From: Actinoplanes sp. NBC_00393
GTDB taxonomy: Bacteria; Actinomycetota; Actinomycetes; Mycobacteriales; Micromonosporaceae
Length of the DNA: 64,000 nucleotides
Direction: 5' to 3'
NCBI RefSeq assembly: GCF_036053395.1
Contig: NZ_CP107942.1
Span: 4,864,501-4,928,500, forward strand
The notes beneath the pieces are model-generated. The model worked only from the letters and a program-made list of their open reading frames with translations. It ran no database searches and was not told where the DNA came from. A program made the position numbers and the translations under genes. Below are positions 34,121 to 42,330 of this stretch, piece by piece (positions within the stretch are counted from its first letter, which is position 1; each line of letters opens with the position of its first letter).

Positions 34121-34651
34121 ATGGCCGTACCGTTCGCGTCCGCAGATCCCGAGCCGCTGCCGCCCCTGGCCCCGGTCTTCCTGGAGCCCGGCCCGCGCGA
34201 GCCGGGCCGGCACCTGCCGCCGCCCCCGCAGCCAGCATCCCAGCAGCCGCCCTCTCCGGCGGCGATATCCGCCGAGGTCGTGCCCTTGATCGTGGTCGAC
34301 GGCGCGAACGTGGTGGGTTCGGTGCCGGATGGCTGGTGGCGCGATCGGGCCGGCGCGGCGGCGCGGCTGCGCGACAATCTGGCGTCCGTGCCGGCCGCCG
34401 GCCTGAGCGACGTCCCGGCCCCGGTCGAGGTGGTCCTGGTGGTCGAGGGCCGGGCCCGCGACGTCGCGCAGGCACCAGGGGGCGTGCGCGTCGAGCGCGC
34501 CACCGGCTCCGGCGACGACAAGATCATTGAGTTGGTACGCGCGACAGCCGCCGAACGCCGGACCATAGTGATCACCGCCGACCGCGGCCTGCGCGACCGC
34601 GCTCTCGCCCTGGGCGCCGAGGTCCGCGGCCCGTCCGCGGTCCCCCGCTGA
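34121..34651 (+). CDS. NYN/PIN-like domain protein
   Basis: 176 residues. A Pro-rich N-terminal 50 residues precedes a NYN-type nuclease-like domain: 'LIVVDGANVVGSVPDGWWRDR' (first acidic site), 'VEVVLVVEGRARD', 'SGDDKIIELVRATA' (second acidic pair) and 'IVITADRGLRDRALALGAEV' (third). These Asp positions match the metal site of NYN/PIN RNases. It starts at ATG 34121, divergent from the Clp gene. The RNA target is unknown. Confidence 0.85.
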   Translation: MAVPFASADPEPLPPLAPVFLEPGPREPGRHLPPPPQPASQQPPSPAAISAEVVPLIVVDGANVVGSVPDGWWRDRAGAAARLRDNLASVPAAGLSDVPAPVEVVLVVEGRARDVAQAPGGVRVERATGSGDDKIIELVRATAAERRTIVITADRGLRDRALALGAEVRGPSAVPR

Positions 34652-34699
34652 CGACCGGCCCGCCGGCCCGGTCCCGCCGGGTTGACCCACGCCGAGTTG

Positions 34700-34724
34700 A
34701 CCCGCGCGGGGGAACCCCGCGGGT
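34700..34724 (+). terminator. Possible terminator after the NYN gene
   Basis: ACCCGCG (34700-34706) and CGCGGGT (34718-34724) form a perfect stem with an 11-base G/C-rich loop. It is followed by AACAACC rather than T residues, so it is weak evidence. The region 34652-34943 otherwise holds the likely promoter of the FtsK-type operon. Confidence 0.35.
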
Positions 34725-34943
34725 AACAACCCGGATCATCCGACCCCGAGTGGCGCCCGGGACCGCCATGATCCACAATGGACGGCCGTCGGGTGTGCGA
34801 TCAACCAGGGCGATCTCACGCACGGCGGCGCAACGGCCCGGGTTGTCCACGGTCTGCCAAATCGGGGCATCCGAGGACGGCGACGCCAGAACCGGGCGGT
34901 AGTCTTCAACCGGTACCAGCAATTCGTACAGGAGGCTCCACGG

Positions 34944-35204
34944 GTGGCCAGTGTCGCCGAGTTAAGGGCTGCCGTCGACGCCGCACTTGAGCAGGTGAAC
35001 GAGGGACAGGCGGCCATCAAGGCGGCTCGGGAGAAGCTCGGCGAGGCCCAGCAGAGCCTGGCCGCGGCTCTCGACGGCAGCTTCAATCCGGAGGTGGAGG
35101 GCGCGAAGGCGGCCTTGTCGCACGCCGACCAGCAGCTCGACGATTGCATGGGCTCCACCGTGCAGGCGATCGAGCAGGCGCAGATCTACACGGCGAACCT
35201 CTGA
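34944..35204 (+). CDS. Small helical-hairpin protein, first gene of the FtsK-type operon
   Basis: 86 residues from GTG with an AGGAGG site nine bases upstream. Two amphipathic helices (about 3-43 and 52-84) are joined by a short 'LDGSFNPEVEG' turn. Size and layout recall WXG100/ESAT-6 proteins, although no WXG triplet is present. It lies four bases upstream of the next gene. I do not recognise a family; because an EccC-like ATPase follows, a substrate or structural role is conceivable. Confidence 0.75.
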   Translation: MASVAELRAAVDAALEQVNEGQAAIKAAREKLGEAQQSLAAALDGSFNPEVEGAKAALSHADQQLDDCMGSTVQAIEQAQIYTANL

Positions 35205-35208
35205 CGCG

Positions 35209-36111
35209 ATGTCGCTGCTGCAGGAACTCGGCGCCCAGCTCCGGGCCACCTCTGACGATCTGCCCACCGGGCTGGTCACCAAGGCGATGGAGCGGCTCCG
35301 CAGCGCCACCGAGCTGCTGAACTGGGTGCGGCAGGAGTCGCAGCAGGACATCGGCGTACCGCAACTGGGCAATGCCACCGAGCATGCGGAACACGCGGCT
35401 GCCGCGCTGCGGGCCGCCCAGGACGCGGTGGCGGCCTATCTCGCCGTGCTCGGTCTCTCCGGGCAGCCCGGCGCCCCGCCCGGGCAGGACTGGCGCGACT
35501 CGCTCAAGCCGGAGGAGACGCGCCCGGCGCCGGACCGCGAGGCGCCACCGGAGCGGGAGAAGCTCGGGCCGTGGTGGCAGCAGCGGGTCGCCCAGCTCAC
35601 CGGCGAGCCCGCACCCGAGGACGACAAACCCGGGCGGGACGGCACCGACACCGCCGAGTTGCTGCGCCGGGTGGCGGCCGGCGTGCGCTCCGGCGACCGG
35701 GCCCGTCTCGGCCGTGAGCTGCACGCGGTCAACGCCTCCACCGGTCTGGGCCTGTCCGCGGTGACCACGCCGGTGCTGCACCGCCTCGCCGCCGACCTGC
35801 TCGGCCACGAGCCGCGGCCGGAGGACGTGCCCCGGCTGCGCAGCGCCGCGGAGGGACGGGTGAAGTCGCTGTTGCCGGGCACCTCGCCGCAGGTGCTGCA
35901 GACGCTGATCGACCGGATCTGCCGGGTTCCGGTCCAGCAGCAGGAGCAACAGCAGGAGGGCCGGCCGGCCACTCACCCCGCGGACAGCGCGGTCACCGCC
36001 GGAGTGCTGACCGGGGTGCTGCTCGCCCGGCTCGGCCGCGACGCGGACTCGCTGCGCCCGGATGCGCCGGAGCCGGTCCGGCGCGACGACGAGGCCGGGG
36101 AGGGCCGATGA
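35209..36111 (+). CDS. Unknown protein, second gene of the FtsK-type operon
   Basis: 300 residues. Residues 1-85 are helical (KAMERLRSATELLNWVRQES, 'EHAEHAAAALRAAQDAVAAYLAVLG'), then a Pro/Glu-rich charged linker (about 88-150). A second helical half contains 'RDGTDTAELLRRVAAGVRSG' and a Gln-rich run (QQQEQQQE). No signal peptide or membrane segment. It starts four bases after the first gene, so it is almost certainly cotranscribed. The function is unknown. Confidence 0.75.
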   Translation: MSLLQELGAQLRATSDDLPTGLVTKAMERLRSATELLNWVRQESQQDIGVPQLGNATEHAEHAAAALRAAQDAVAAYLAVLGLSGQPGAPPGQDWRDSLKPEETRPAPDREAPPEREKLGPWWQQRVAQLTGEPAPEDDKPGRDGTDTAELLRRVAAGVRSGDRARLGRELHAVNASTGLGLSAVTTPVLHRLAADLLGHEPRPEDVPRLRSAAEGRVKSLLPGTSPQVLQTLIDRICRVPVQQQEQQQEGRPATHPADSAVTAGVLTGVLLARLGRDADSLRPDAPEPVRRDDEAGEGR

Positions 36112-36144
36112 TGTCCCTCGACACTGCGACGATGCCGGCAGGTC

Positions 36145-38898
36145 ATGGCTGAATCCACCAAGCAACGGGTGATGGAGATCCGGGCCGGGCTCTCGCACGC
36201 GCTCGGCGCCGCGCAGACGGCCCTGGAGAACGCCCGGCAGGCGGAGACCGAAGCGGTCGCCCACTGGGAACGGGTCAACGGCGCGGTGACGGCCCGCCGG
36301 CGCAAACTCGCGGCCGCCCGCGACGAGCGGATCCGCGAGATCGACACCTGGCACGAGACGGAACTGGCCGCGCTCGCCGGGGCCGCCGCGGGCGCCGCTG
36401 ACCGGGCCGCACCGGGCGCCGCCGGCGAGCCGTGGCACAGCTGGGAGCCCACCCCGCTGAACCGGGCCGCCGAGCTGCGCATCGGCCGGCTGATGCTGCC
36501 CGAGGCGCCGGTGCCGCACCCGCAACGGACCCGGCGGCCGGACGGGCCGTGGGCCGGCCCGCCGGGCACGGCCCGCGAGAACGAGCCGGAGCCGGAGCCG
36601 GATCCGCTCAGCGACGAGGCGCCACCGGAGGCGCCGGCCCTGGTCCGGCTCCTCGACCACGGGCACATCGTGATCGAGGGCGACCAGCGGACCGGCGACG
36701 ACGTGGTGGCCGGGCTGCTGCTGCGCGCGCTCGGCACCAGCGCGCCGGGCACGGTGCAGCTGGTCGGGTACGACCCGGAGAACCTCGGCGGTGGCCTGGC
36801 CGGGTTCGCCCCGCTCGCCTCCGCGGGAGTGCTCACCTTCGCCGGGCCGCAGGACCTCGGTCCGCTGCTGGACGAGCTGGTCGGCCACGTGCGGCGGATC
36901 AACGAGACGGTGCTGGCCGGGGAGTACACGTCGCTGCGCGAGCTGCACGCGGCGACCCGGCGGCGGCCGGAGCCGTGGCGGGTGGCAGTGCTGCTCGGCG
37001 CCGGGGAGCTGTCCAAGCACGAGCGGACCCAGCTGGACCGGCTGCTGCGCACCGGCGCCGCGTGCGGGGTGCACCTGGTGATCCGGGGGCTGGCGGTGGA
37101 GCCCGGTCCGACGGTCGAGGTGGTCACCGCTGCCCCCGGCGACAAGGCCCGAGTGCGCGGGGCCGGCGCGCTGCCCGTACGCCTCGATCCCGGACCGCCG
37201 GCCCCCGTGCTCACCGCGACCTGCCGGCAGATCGCTGAGGCGGTGGCCGCCGGGCCGGCGCCGGTCGCGCTGGACAGCCTGCTGCCGGAGGCCGGCACCG
37301 AGTGGCAGGAGAACTCGGCCGCCGGCCTGACCGCGCCGCTCGGCGACAGCCCGCAGGGCGCCCGGGTCAAGGTCACGCTCAGCGACTACCCGCCGCACGC
37401 GCTGATCGCCGGCCCGTCCGGCACCGGCAAGACCAACTTCATCTATGCCTGGCTGGGCGCTCTGGCCGCCCGCTACTCCCCCGCCGAGCTGGCGTTCTAC
37501 CTGCTCGACTTCAAGGAGGGGGTGTCGTTCGCCCGGTTCGCGCCGGGCCGGCGCGACCCCAGCTGGATGCCGCACGTCCGGCTGGTCGGGGTGAACGTCA
37601 ACACCGACCGGGAGTTCGGTCTGGCGCTGCTGCGCTTCCTCAGCGGTGAGCTGCGGCGGCGGGCCGACGCGGCGAAACAGTACGAGGTCACCAACCTGGC
37701 CGAGCTGCGCGCCGAGGACCCGGACGGCGACTGGCCGCGGATCGTGGCGGTGGTCGACGAGTTCCAGGTGCTGCTCGCCGGCCGGGACGCGGTCGCCGCC
37801 GAGGCCGTCGACCTGCTCGAGGACCTCGCCCGCCGGGGCCGCTCGCAGGGCATCCACCTGATCCTGGCCAGCCAGGACGTCTCCGGCATCGAGGCGCTGT
37901 GGGGCCGGCCGGCGTTGGTCGCGCAGTTCTCGCTGCGGATCGCGCTGCCCAAGGCCCGCCGGGTGCTCGCCGAGCAGAACAACGCCGCCGACACGCTGCC
38001 CCGCTACCACGCGGTGGTCAACGCCGACTCCGGCGCGACCGACGCGAACCGGGTGGTGCGTGTGCCGGCGGCCAGCGACCGGGACCAGTGGAGCGCCCTG
38101 CAGCACCGGTTGTGGCGGCGCCGGCCGGCCGAGCTGGGCCCGCCCCGGCTCTTCGACGGTGACGTGGTCCCCCGGCTCGCGGAGAGTCCCGACTTCCGGG
38201 GGCTGCGGCCGTCCGAGTCGCCGGCCGCACCGATCGCCCTGCTCGGCGAGACCATCGACGTGGCGGCGCGGTCCGCGCGTACCGTGCTGCGGCGCGCGCC
38301 GGGCCGCAACATCGCCGTGCTCGGCACCCGGGTCGACGAGGCCTGCGCGGTGCTGGCCACCGCCGGACGCTCGCTCGCGGCGCAGTTCACCCCGGAAGGG
38401 GCCCGGTTCTCGGTGGTCTGCCTCGACCAGGACGCCCGCGCGGCGGCCGAGGCGCTGCACGCCCGGATCCCGGAGTGCGGCTGGTACGACGCGGAGAACG
38501 TGGACTGGCTGCTCGAGGACGCGGCGGCGGAGGCGACCGCGGCATGGCCGGCGGACCGTCCGCACTTCATCCTGATCTACGCGGCCGACGCGCTGCCCGG
38601 TGGGCGGGCCGCGGCCGAGCAGCTGCGCACCGTGCTGCGGCAGGGGCCGGAGCGGCGGCTGCACGTGATCGGGTGGTGGCGCGGGGCCGGTCTGCTGCGC
38701 GACAGCCTCGGCGGGCACGCCACGCGTACCGATCCGATCGGCGCCTGGGTCGCGCTGGACGTGCACGGCAGCGAACTCTCGCCGTACTACCCTGGCACCG
38801 GCGCGCCGAACTGGTACCCCCGGCCGTGGCGCGCCCTGCATTTCGACCGCTCGGTGCATCGAGGCGCCGAGGTGATCATCCCTTACGGAACCTCATGA
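36145..38898 (+). CDS. FtsK/SpoIIIE-type ATPase with three ATPase-like domains
   Basis: A 917-residue protein. Residues 1-75 form a coiled coil, followed by an acidic/Pro linker (130-165). A first FtsK-like domain (about 170-380) lacks a Walker A. The central domain (about 395-660) has Walker A GPSGTGKTNF near residue 423, 'FYLLDFKEGVSF', Walker B 'IVAVVDEFQVLL' near 534, and 'RRGRSQGIHLILASQ'. A third degenerate domain (about 700-905) contains 'GRNIAVLGTRVDEA'. One active plus two degenerate modules is the plan of EccC, the type VII secretion motor. There is no membrane anchor of its own. The stop overlaps the next start. Confidence 0.88.
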   Translation: MAESTKQRVMEIRAGLSHALGAAQTALENARQAETEAVAHWERVNGAVTARRRKLAAARDERIREIDTWHETELAALAGAAAGAADRAAPGAAGEPWHSWEPTPLNRAAELRIGRLMLPEAPVPHPQRTRRPDGPWAGPPGTARENEPEPEPDPLSDEAPPEAPALVRLLDHGHIVIEGDQRTGDDVVAGLLLRALGTSAPGTVQLVGYDPENLGGGLAGFAPLASAGVLTFAGPQDLGPLLDELVGHVRRINETVLAGEYTSLRELHAATRRRPEPWRVAVLLGAGELSKHERTQLDRLLRTGAACGVHLVIRGLAVEPGPTVEVVTAAPGDKARVRGAGALPVRLDPGPPAPVLTATCRQIAEAVAAGPAPVALDSLLPEAGTEWQENSAAGLTAPLGDSPQGARVKVTLSDYPPHALIAGPSGTGKTNFIYAWLGALAARYSPAELAFYLLDFKEGVSFARFAPGRRDPSWMPHVRLVGVNVNTDREFGLALLRFLSGELRRRADAAKQYEVTNLAELRAEDPDGDWPRIVAVVDEFQVLLAGRDAVAAEAVDLLEDLARRGRSQGIHLILASQDVSGIEALWGRPALVAQFSLRIALPKARRVLAEQNNAADTLPRYHAVVNADSGATDANRVVRVPAASDRDQWSALQHRLWRRRPAELGPPRLFDGDVVPRLAESPDFRGLRPSESPAAPIALLGETIDVAARSARTVLRRAPGRNIAVLGTRVDEACAVLATAGRSLAAQFTPEGARFSVVCLDQDARAAAEALHARIPECGWYDAENVDWLLEDAAAEATAAWPADRPHFILIYAADALPGGRAAAEQLRTVLRQGPERRLHVIGWWRGAGLLRDSLGGHATRTDPIGAWVALDVHGSELSPYYPGTGAPNWYPRPWRALHFDRSVHRGAEVIIPYGTS

Positions 38899-39602
38899 GC
38901 GAACTGGAACCGGCCGACTTCGAGCGCGCCGACTACCGCACCGTCCTGCGCCGGCTCACCAGCCTGGACCAGCGTGCCACCACGCTGCGCGAGGAGGCGC
39001 GGGGGTGGCACGCCGAGCGGATCGCCGCGGCCGATGCGGCGGTCCGGGAGGCCGAGGAGAGGGTACGCGAGGCGCAGCACGACGTCCGGGTGGCGCAGCG
39101 GGAACTCGAGCAGGTGGACGCGCGCGCCGCCGGACTCTGGTCGGAGTTCGTGCACCGGGTCGGTCCGGCCGCCGAGCGGTTCGGCCGGACCCTGCCGCCG
39201 GCCAGCATCCCCCGGCAGCGCGAGCGGGAGGCCCGCGACTACCTCGACGAGGTGGAGACCCGGGTGAAGTACACGCCGCCGGCCCGGCCGCTGACCTTCG
39301 GCACCCAGGTGCTCTTCGGGATCTTCGGGTTCGCCGGTGGGCTGCTCGGCGTGATCGGCAACCTGGTGCTGCGGCGCACCGGCGAGGCGGCCGGCGCCGA
39401 CTCGGACTGGGGGCAGGCCGCCCCGGTGGTGGCGTTGCTGGTGCTGCTGTGCTGCCCGATCCTCGCCGTGGTCACCGCGAAACTGGTCGCGGACCGGCGC
39501 GGGGTCGGTCTGGACACGGCGGCGGTCGCCACCGTGCTGGTCACCGGGCTCATCACCGCGGGACTGCTGTTCACGGCGGTGCAGTTCGCCCAGCCCGCTT
39601 GA
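38895..39602 (+). CDS. Coiled-coil membrane protein, fourth gene of the FtsK-type operon
   Basis: 235 residues. The N-terminal half is a long charged coiled coil (about 12-85: TVLRRLTSLDQRATTLREEA... ending REAQHDVRVAQRELEQVDA). Three or four transmembrane helices follow at about 134-156, 170-192 and 205-228. It is translationally coupled to the ATPase (ATGA at 38895-38898). It could provide the membrane anchor that the ATPase itself lacks. Unknown family. Confidence 0.8.
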   Translation: MSELEPADFERADYRTVLRRLTSLDQRATTLREEARGWHAERIAAADAAVREAEERVREAQHDVRVAQRELEQVDARAAGLWSEFVHRVGPAAERFGRTLPPASIPRQREREARDYLDEVETRVKYTPPARPLTFGTQVLFGIFGFAGGLLGVIGNLVLRRTGEAAGADSDWGQAAPVVALLVLLCCPILAVVTAKLVADRRGVGLDTAAVATVLVTGLITAGLLFTAVQFAQPA

Positions 39603-39650
39603 GGCAAGCCTGCCGGCCTGCCCGGCCGAGGGCAGCGGGCCGGGCCGGTC

Positions 39651-39827
39651 TCAGTGCTGGGCCAGGGTCCGGCGTTGCCGGGCCTCCTCCAGCAGCGCCG
39701 CCGGCACGTCCTCGTGCTCGCCGACGCCGTGCGCCTCGTCGTAGTTGAGGTCGCCGGCAGGGTCGTACTCAGGTCCGGTGGCCGGGACGTCCTGGCCCGG
39801 CTGCGGGTCGTCCTGCGGTTCCGTCAT
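39651..39827 (-). CDS. Small acidic unknown protein
   Basis: 58 residues from MTEPQDDPQPGQDVPATGPE to 'LLEEARQRRTLAQH'. It is acidic and probably disordered apart from a C-terminal helix. The frame continues upstream without a start that looks better. It is convergent with the FtsK operon; 48 bases separate the two stops. Composition supports a real gene, but the function is unknown. Confidence 0.6.
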   Translation of the reverse strand: MTEPQDDPQPGQDVPATGPEYDPAGDLNYDEAHGVGEHEDVPAALLEEARQRRTLAQH

Positions 39828-39890
39828 GCCGCCGACGTTACCGGCTCGCGGGCCCGAAATCCCGGCCCGCTCACCGATCCGGCACAGCCC

Positions 39891-39986
39891 CGGCCGGCCG
39901 CGACTCGGGCATGCGGCCGGCCGGGACTCGGGCATGCGGCCGGCCGGCCGGGACTTCGGCAATGCGGCCGGCCGGGGCTCGGGCGC
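39891..39986. repeat. Four-copy GC-rich tandem repeat
   Basis: The unit CGGCCGGCCGGGACTCGGG plus CATG (23-28 bases) occurs four times with small variations in the intergenic DNA between the small acidic gene and the cupin gene. The repeated CGGCCGGCCG cores are self-complementary and can form hairpins, perhaps ending the cupin transcript. Confidence 0.7.
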
Positions 39987-39990
39987 GGTT

Positions 39991-41199
39991 TCAGCCCGCC
40001 GGGACCAGCAGGCCCTCGGTGAGCAGGCGGCGGGCCAGCACGAGACGGTCGGCGTCGTCGTCCAGCGGCAGGTCGCCGACCGCGTGCGCGTCACCGTCCA
40101 GGGCGGTGCGCACCGCCGGCCCGCAGTAGGCCGGAAGCTGCAGCTCGCGACCGGTGAGCCGGAGTGTCACCTGGTCCGGGCCGTCGGCGAGCTGCCATTG
40201 CAGCCCACCGCGGGCGATGATCTTGTCGGCCGGGGTGAGCGCCGCCGCGAAGTCGAGCTGGGCCAGCGGACTGATCGGTGCGGGCCGGGCCGACGGCCAG
40301 GAACGCTCGCGCAGGCGGGCGGCGACCGCGGCCGGGTCGGCGGTGTTCAGCCAGTCCCGCAGCGCGGTCACCGTCTCGGCCAGCTCCGGCCCGATCGCGT
40401 CCGGGTCGGCGACGTCCAGGCCGTACGGCAGGGTGGCGCGCAGCCGGGGATCCTCCATGGCGAGCGTGAGCAGTTCCTCGACCAGGGCGTAGCGGGTCAG
40501 GCCGCGGATTCCGACGGTCAGGTGCAGCGACCGGCCGCCCAGCGCCTTCGCCGAGTGCAGCCAGCCGCGCGGCAGGTAGAGGGCGTCGCCCGGTTCGAGG
40601 ACGACGTCGAGGGCCGGTTCGCCTTGTGCGGTGGCGGCGACCTCGTCGGCCCGGCCGCCCCAGGCCTGCTTCTCCAGCGGGTCGGGCAGCACCGGCGGGT
40701 GGATGCACCACTTCTTGCGGCCGTCGACCTGCAGCACGAAGACGTCGTGGGTGTCGTAGTGGGTGGCGAAGCCCTGACTGGCCGGCGGGGTGAGGTAGGC
40801 GTTCACCTGCAGCGGCCGGTTCAGCTCGGCGCCGAGCGCGCCGGCGAACTCGATCAGCGGCGGCCAGAGGCGGTGCAGGCCTTGCAGGACCAGGGTGGCG
40901 CCGTCGGCGTACAGGCGCATCACCTGCTCGTCGTGCACCTGGTCGGCGATTTCGGCGCCGGCACCCCCGCCGCCGGTGAACCGCCCGGCCGGCAGCACCG
41001 TGCCCTGCCGGGCCACCCGCAGGAACGGGGTGCGCAGCCCGCGCCGGCTGAGCAGCTCGTCGACGGCGGCCGGGCCGAGCAGGTCGGTGAAGCCGTCCGG
41101 GCCGCCGAGGTCGGCGGCCCGGGTCAGCACCGGTTCGCGTCCCCAGCGGGCGGCGAACTCGGTCGGGTCCAGCGCAAGGACGCGGGACAATGCGGTCAT
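39991..41199 (-). CDS. Cupin/JmjC-type 2-oxoglutarate Fe(II) oxygenase
   Basis: A 402-residue protein of the Cupin_4/JmjC group that includes bacterial ribosomal oxygenases. Iron ligands: H-x-D in 'GFATHYDTHDVFVLQ' (about residue 145-150) and the distal His in 'LYLPRGWLHSAKAL' (about 213). 'GRKKW' supplies a likely 2-oxoglutarate-binding Lys. The C-terminal 150 residues form a helical/winged-helix-like region as in YcfD-type enzymes. The ATG overlaps the TGA of the repeat-peptide gene (41199-41201), so the two are coupled, which suggests the peptide is its substrate. Confidence 0.9.
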   Translation of the reverse strand: MTALSRVLALDPTEFAARWGREPVLTRAADLGGPDGFTDLLGPAAVDELLSRRGLRTPFLRVARQGTVLPAGRFTGGGGAGAEIADQVHDEQVMRLYADGATLVLQGLHRLWPPLIEFAGALGAELNRPLQVNAYLTPPASQGFATHYDTHDVFVLQVDGRKKWCIHPPVLPDPLEKQAWGGRADEVAATAQGEPALDVVLEPGDALYLPRGWLHSAKALGGRSLHLTVGIRGLTRYALVEELLTLAMEDPRLRATLPYGLDVADPDAIGPELAETVTALRDWLNTADPAAVAARLRERSWPSARPAPISPLAQLDFAAALTPADKIIARGGLQWQLADGPDQVTLRLTGRELQLPAYCGPAVRTALDGDAHAVGDLPLDDDADRLVLARRLLTEGLLVPAG

Positions 41200-41459
41200 C
41201 AGCCCGCGCTGCCGTCGGCGCCGCCGTCGTGGCCCTGCGGGTTGGCGCCGCCGTCGGCCGGGCCCTCGCCGGAGGCGCCGCCGTCCGCCCCGCCGTCGAC
41301 CGCGTTCGGGTTCGCGCCGCCGTCCGCCGGGCCCTCGCCGCCGGCCCCGCCGTCCGCGCCGCCGTCGTGGCCCTGCGGGTTGGCCCCGCCGTCGGCCGGG
41401 CCCTCACCGGCCGAGCCGGCCGGATCCGAGCTGATGATCTCCTGGTCGCTGAGTCCCAT
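41199..41459 (-). CDS. Repeat peptide (3 x 23 residues), putative oxygenase substrate or RiPP-like precursor
   Basis: 86 residues. A 17-residue N-terminal part (MGLSDQEIISSDPAGSA) is followed by exactly three 23-residue repeats, each beginning GEGPADGGANP and continuing QGHDGGADGG or NAVDGGADGG. There are no gaps and nothing after the third copy. It is rich in Gly, Ala, Asp and Asn, with two His; no Cys, Lys, Arg or aromatic residue. A GGAGGGG ribosome site precedes the ATG. The stop overlaps the start of the JmjC/cupin oxygenase. I know of no described family; a hydroxylated peptide or structural repeat protein is inferred. Confidence 0.85.
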   Translation of the reverse strand: MGLSDQEIISSDPAGSAGEGPADGGANPQGHDGGADGGAGGEGPADGGANPNAVDGGADGGASGEGPADGGANPQGHDGGADGSAG

Positions 41460-41541
41460 GACCCCTCCTTCGTACGGTTCGCGCCTGTCCTACCCGGGTT
41501 GATCACGTCTAATCCGGAACGGCCCGGGGTATCCCGGCGGC

Positions 41542-42330
41542 ATGCTGTGGATCGGGACATCGGGCTGGCAGTACCGGGACTGGCGACCGGACAAGGGTGC
41601 GGACGACACCGGCTACCTCTACCCGGGCGGGCTGCCGCAGCGGCTCTGGCTGGAGCACTACGCCGACCGGTTCGACGTGGTCGAGGTGAACAACGCCTTC
41701 TACCGGCTGCCGGAGCGCAAGACCTTCGTCCAGTGGCGGGAGCGCACCCCGGACGGGTTCCGGTTCGCGGTGAAGATGAGCCGGTACCTGACCCACATCA
41801 AGCGGCTGCGCGAGCCGGCCGAGCCGGTGGCGCGTTTCCTCAACCGGGCCGAGGGGCTCGGCGACAAGCTGGGGCCGGTGCTCCTGCAGCTACCGCCGAC
41901 CCTGCGGGCCGATCTGGACGCGCTGGACGAGACGCTGCGGCAGTTCCCCGCCGGGGTGCGGGTGGCGGTCGAGCCGCGGCACGCCACCTGGTTCACCGCC
42001 GAGTGCGAACAGCTGCTGAAGCAGCACGGCGCGGCGCTGTGCTGGGCGGATCGCTGCGGGCGGCCGATCACGCCGCTGTGGCGTACGGCGGACTTCGGCT
42101 ACCTGCGGCTGCACGAGGGTGCGGCCCGTCCCTGGCCGAGGTACGGCAAACGGGCGCTCACGTCGTGGCTGGACCGTTCCGGCGTACCGGAGATGTTTGT
42201 CTTCTTCAACAACGACCCGGGCGGCGCCGCGGTGATCGACGCGGGTGTGCTGGCGGCGGAAGCCGCCCGCCGTGCGATCAAGATCACCAAGGTTCCGTCG
42301 ATCAGCCCTCGCCCTCCAGCAGCTCGATGA
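41542..42330 (+). CDS. DUF72 domain-containing protein
   Basis: A 262-residue TIM-barrel-like DUF72 protein ('MLWIGTSGWQYRDWRPDKGA', 'FDVVEVNNAFYRLPERKTFVQW', 'FRFAVKMSRYLTHIKRL', 'GPVLLQLPPTL', 'VAVEPRHATWF', 'YLRLHEGAARPWPRY'). Length is normal. The last 29 bases overlap the end of the convergent second DUF72 gene. The function of DUF72 is not established. Confidence 0.92.
   Translation: MLWIGTSGWQYRDWRPDKGADDTGYLYPGGLPQRLWLEHYADRFDVVEVNNAFYRLPERKTFVQWRERTPDGFRFAVKMSRYLTHIKRLREPAEPVARFLNRAEGLGDKLGPVLLQLPPTLRADLDALDETLRQFPAGVRVAVEPRHATWFTAECEQLLKQHGAALCWADRCGRPITPLWRTADFGYLRLHEGAARPWPRYGKRALTSWLDRSGVPEMFVFFNNDPGGAAVIDAGVLAAEAARRAIKITKVPSISPRPPAAR

Noticed and set aside
34572..34922. Minus-strand frame of 116 codons between the NYN gene and the FtsK-type operon, the first 60 codons of which look almost protein-like
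   Set aside because: TTG start without a ribosome site, overlaps the end of the NYN gene and the likely operon promoter, and the C-terminal half is only Arg/Gly/Pro from antisense GC-rich DNA.
34944..35204. Calling the small operon protein a true WXG100/ESAT-6 member
   Set aside because: The size and two-helix plan fit but the WXG turn is absent (the turn reads DGSFNP) and no C-terminal secretion motif is seen.
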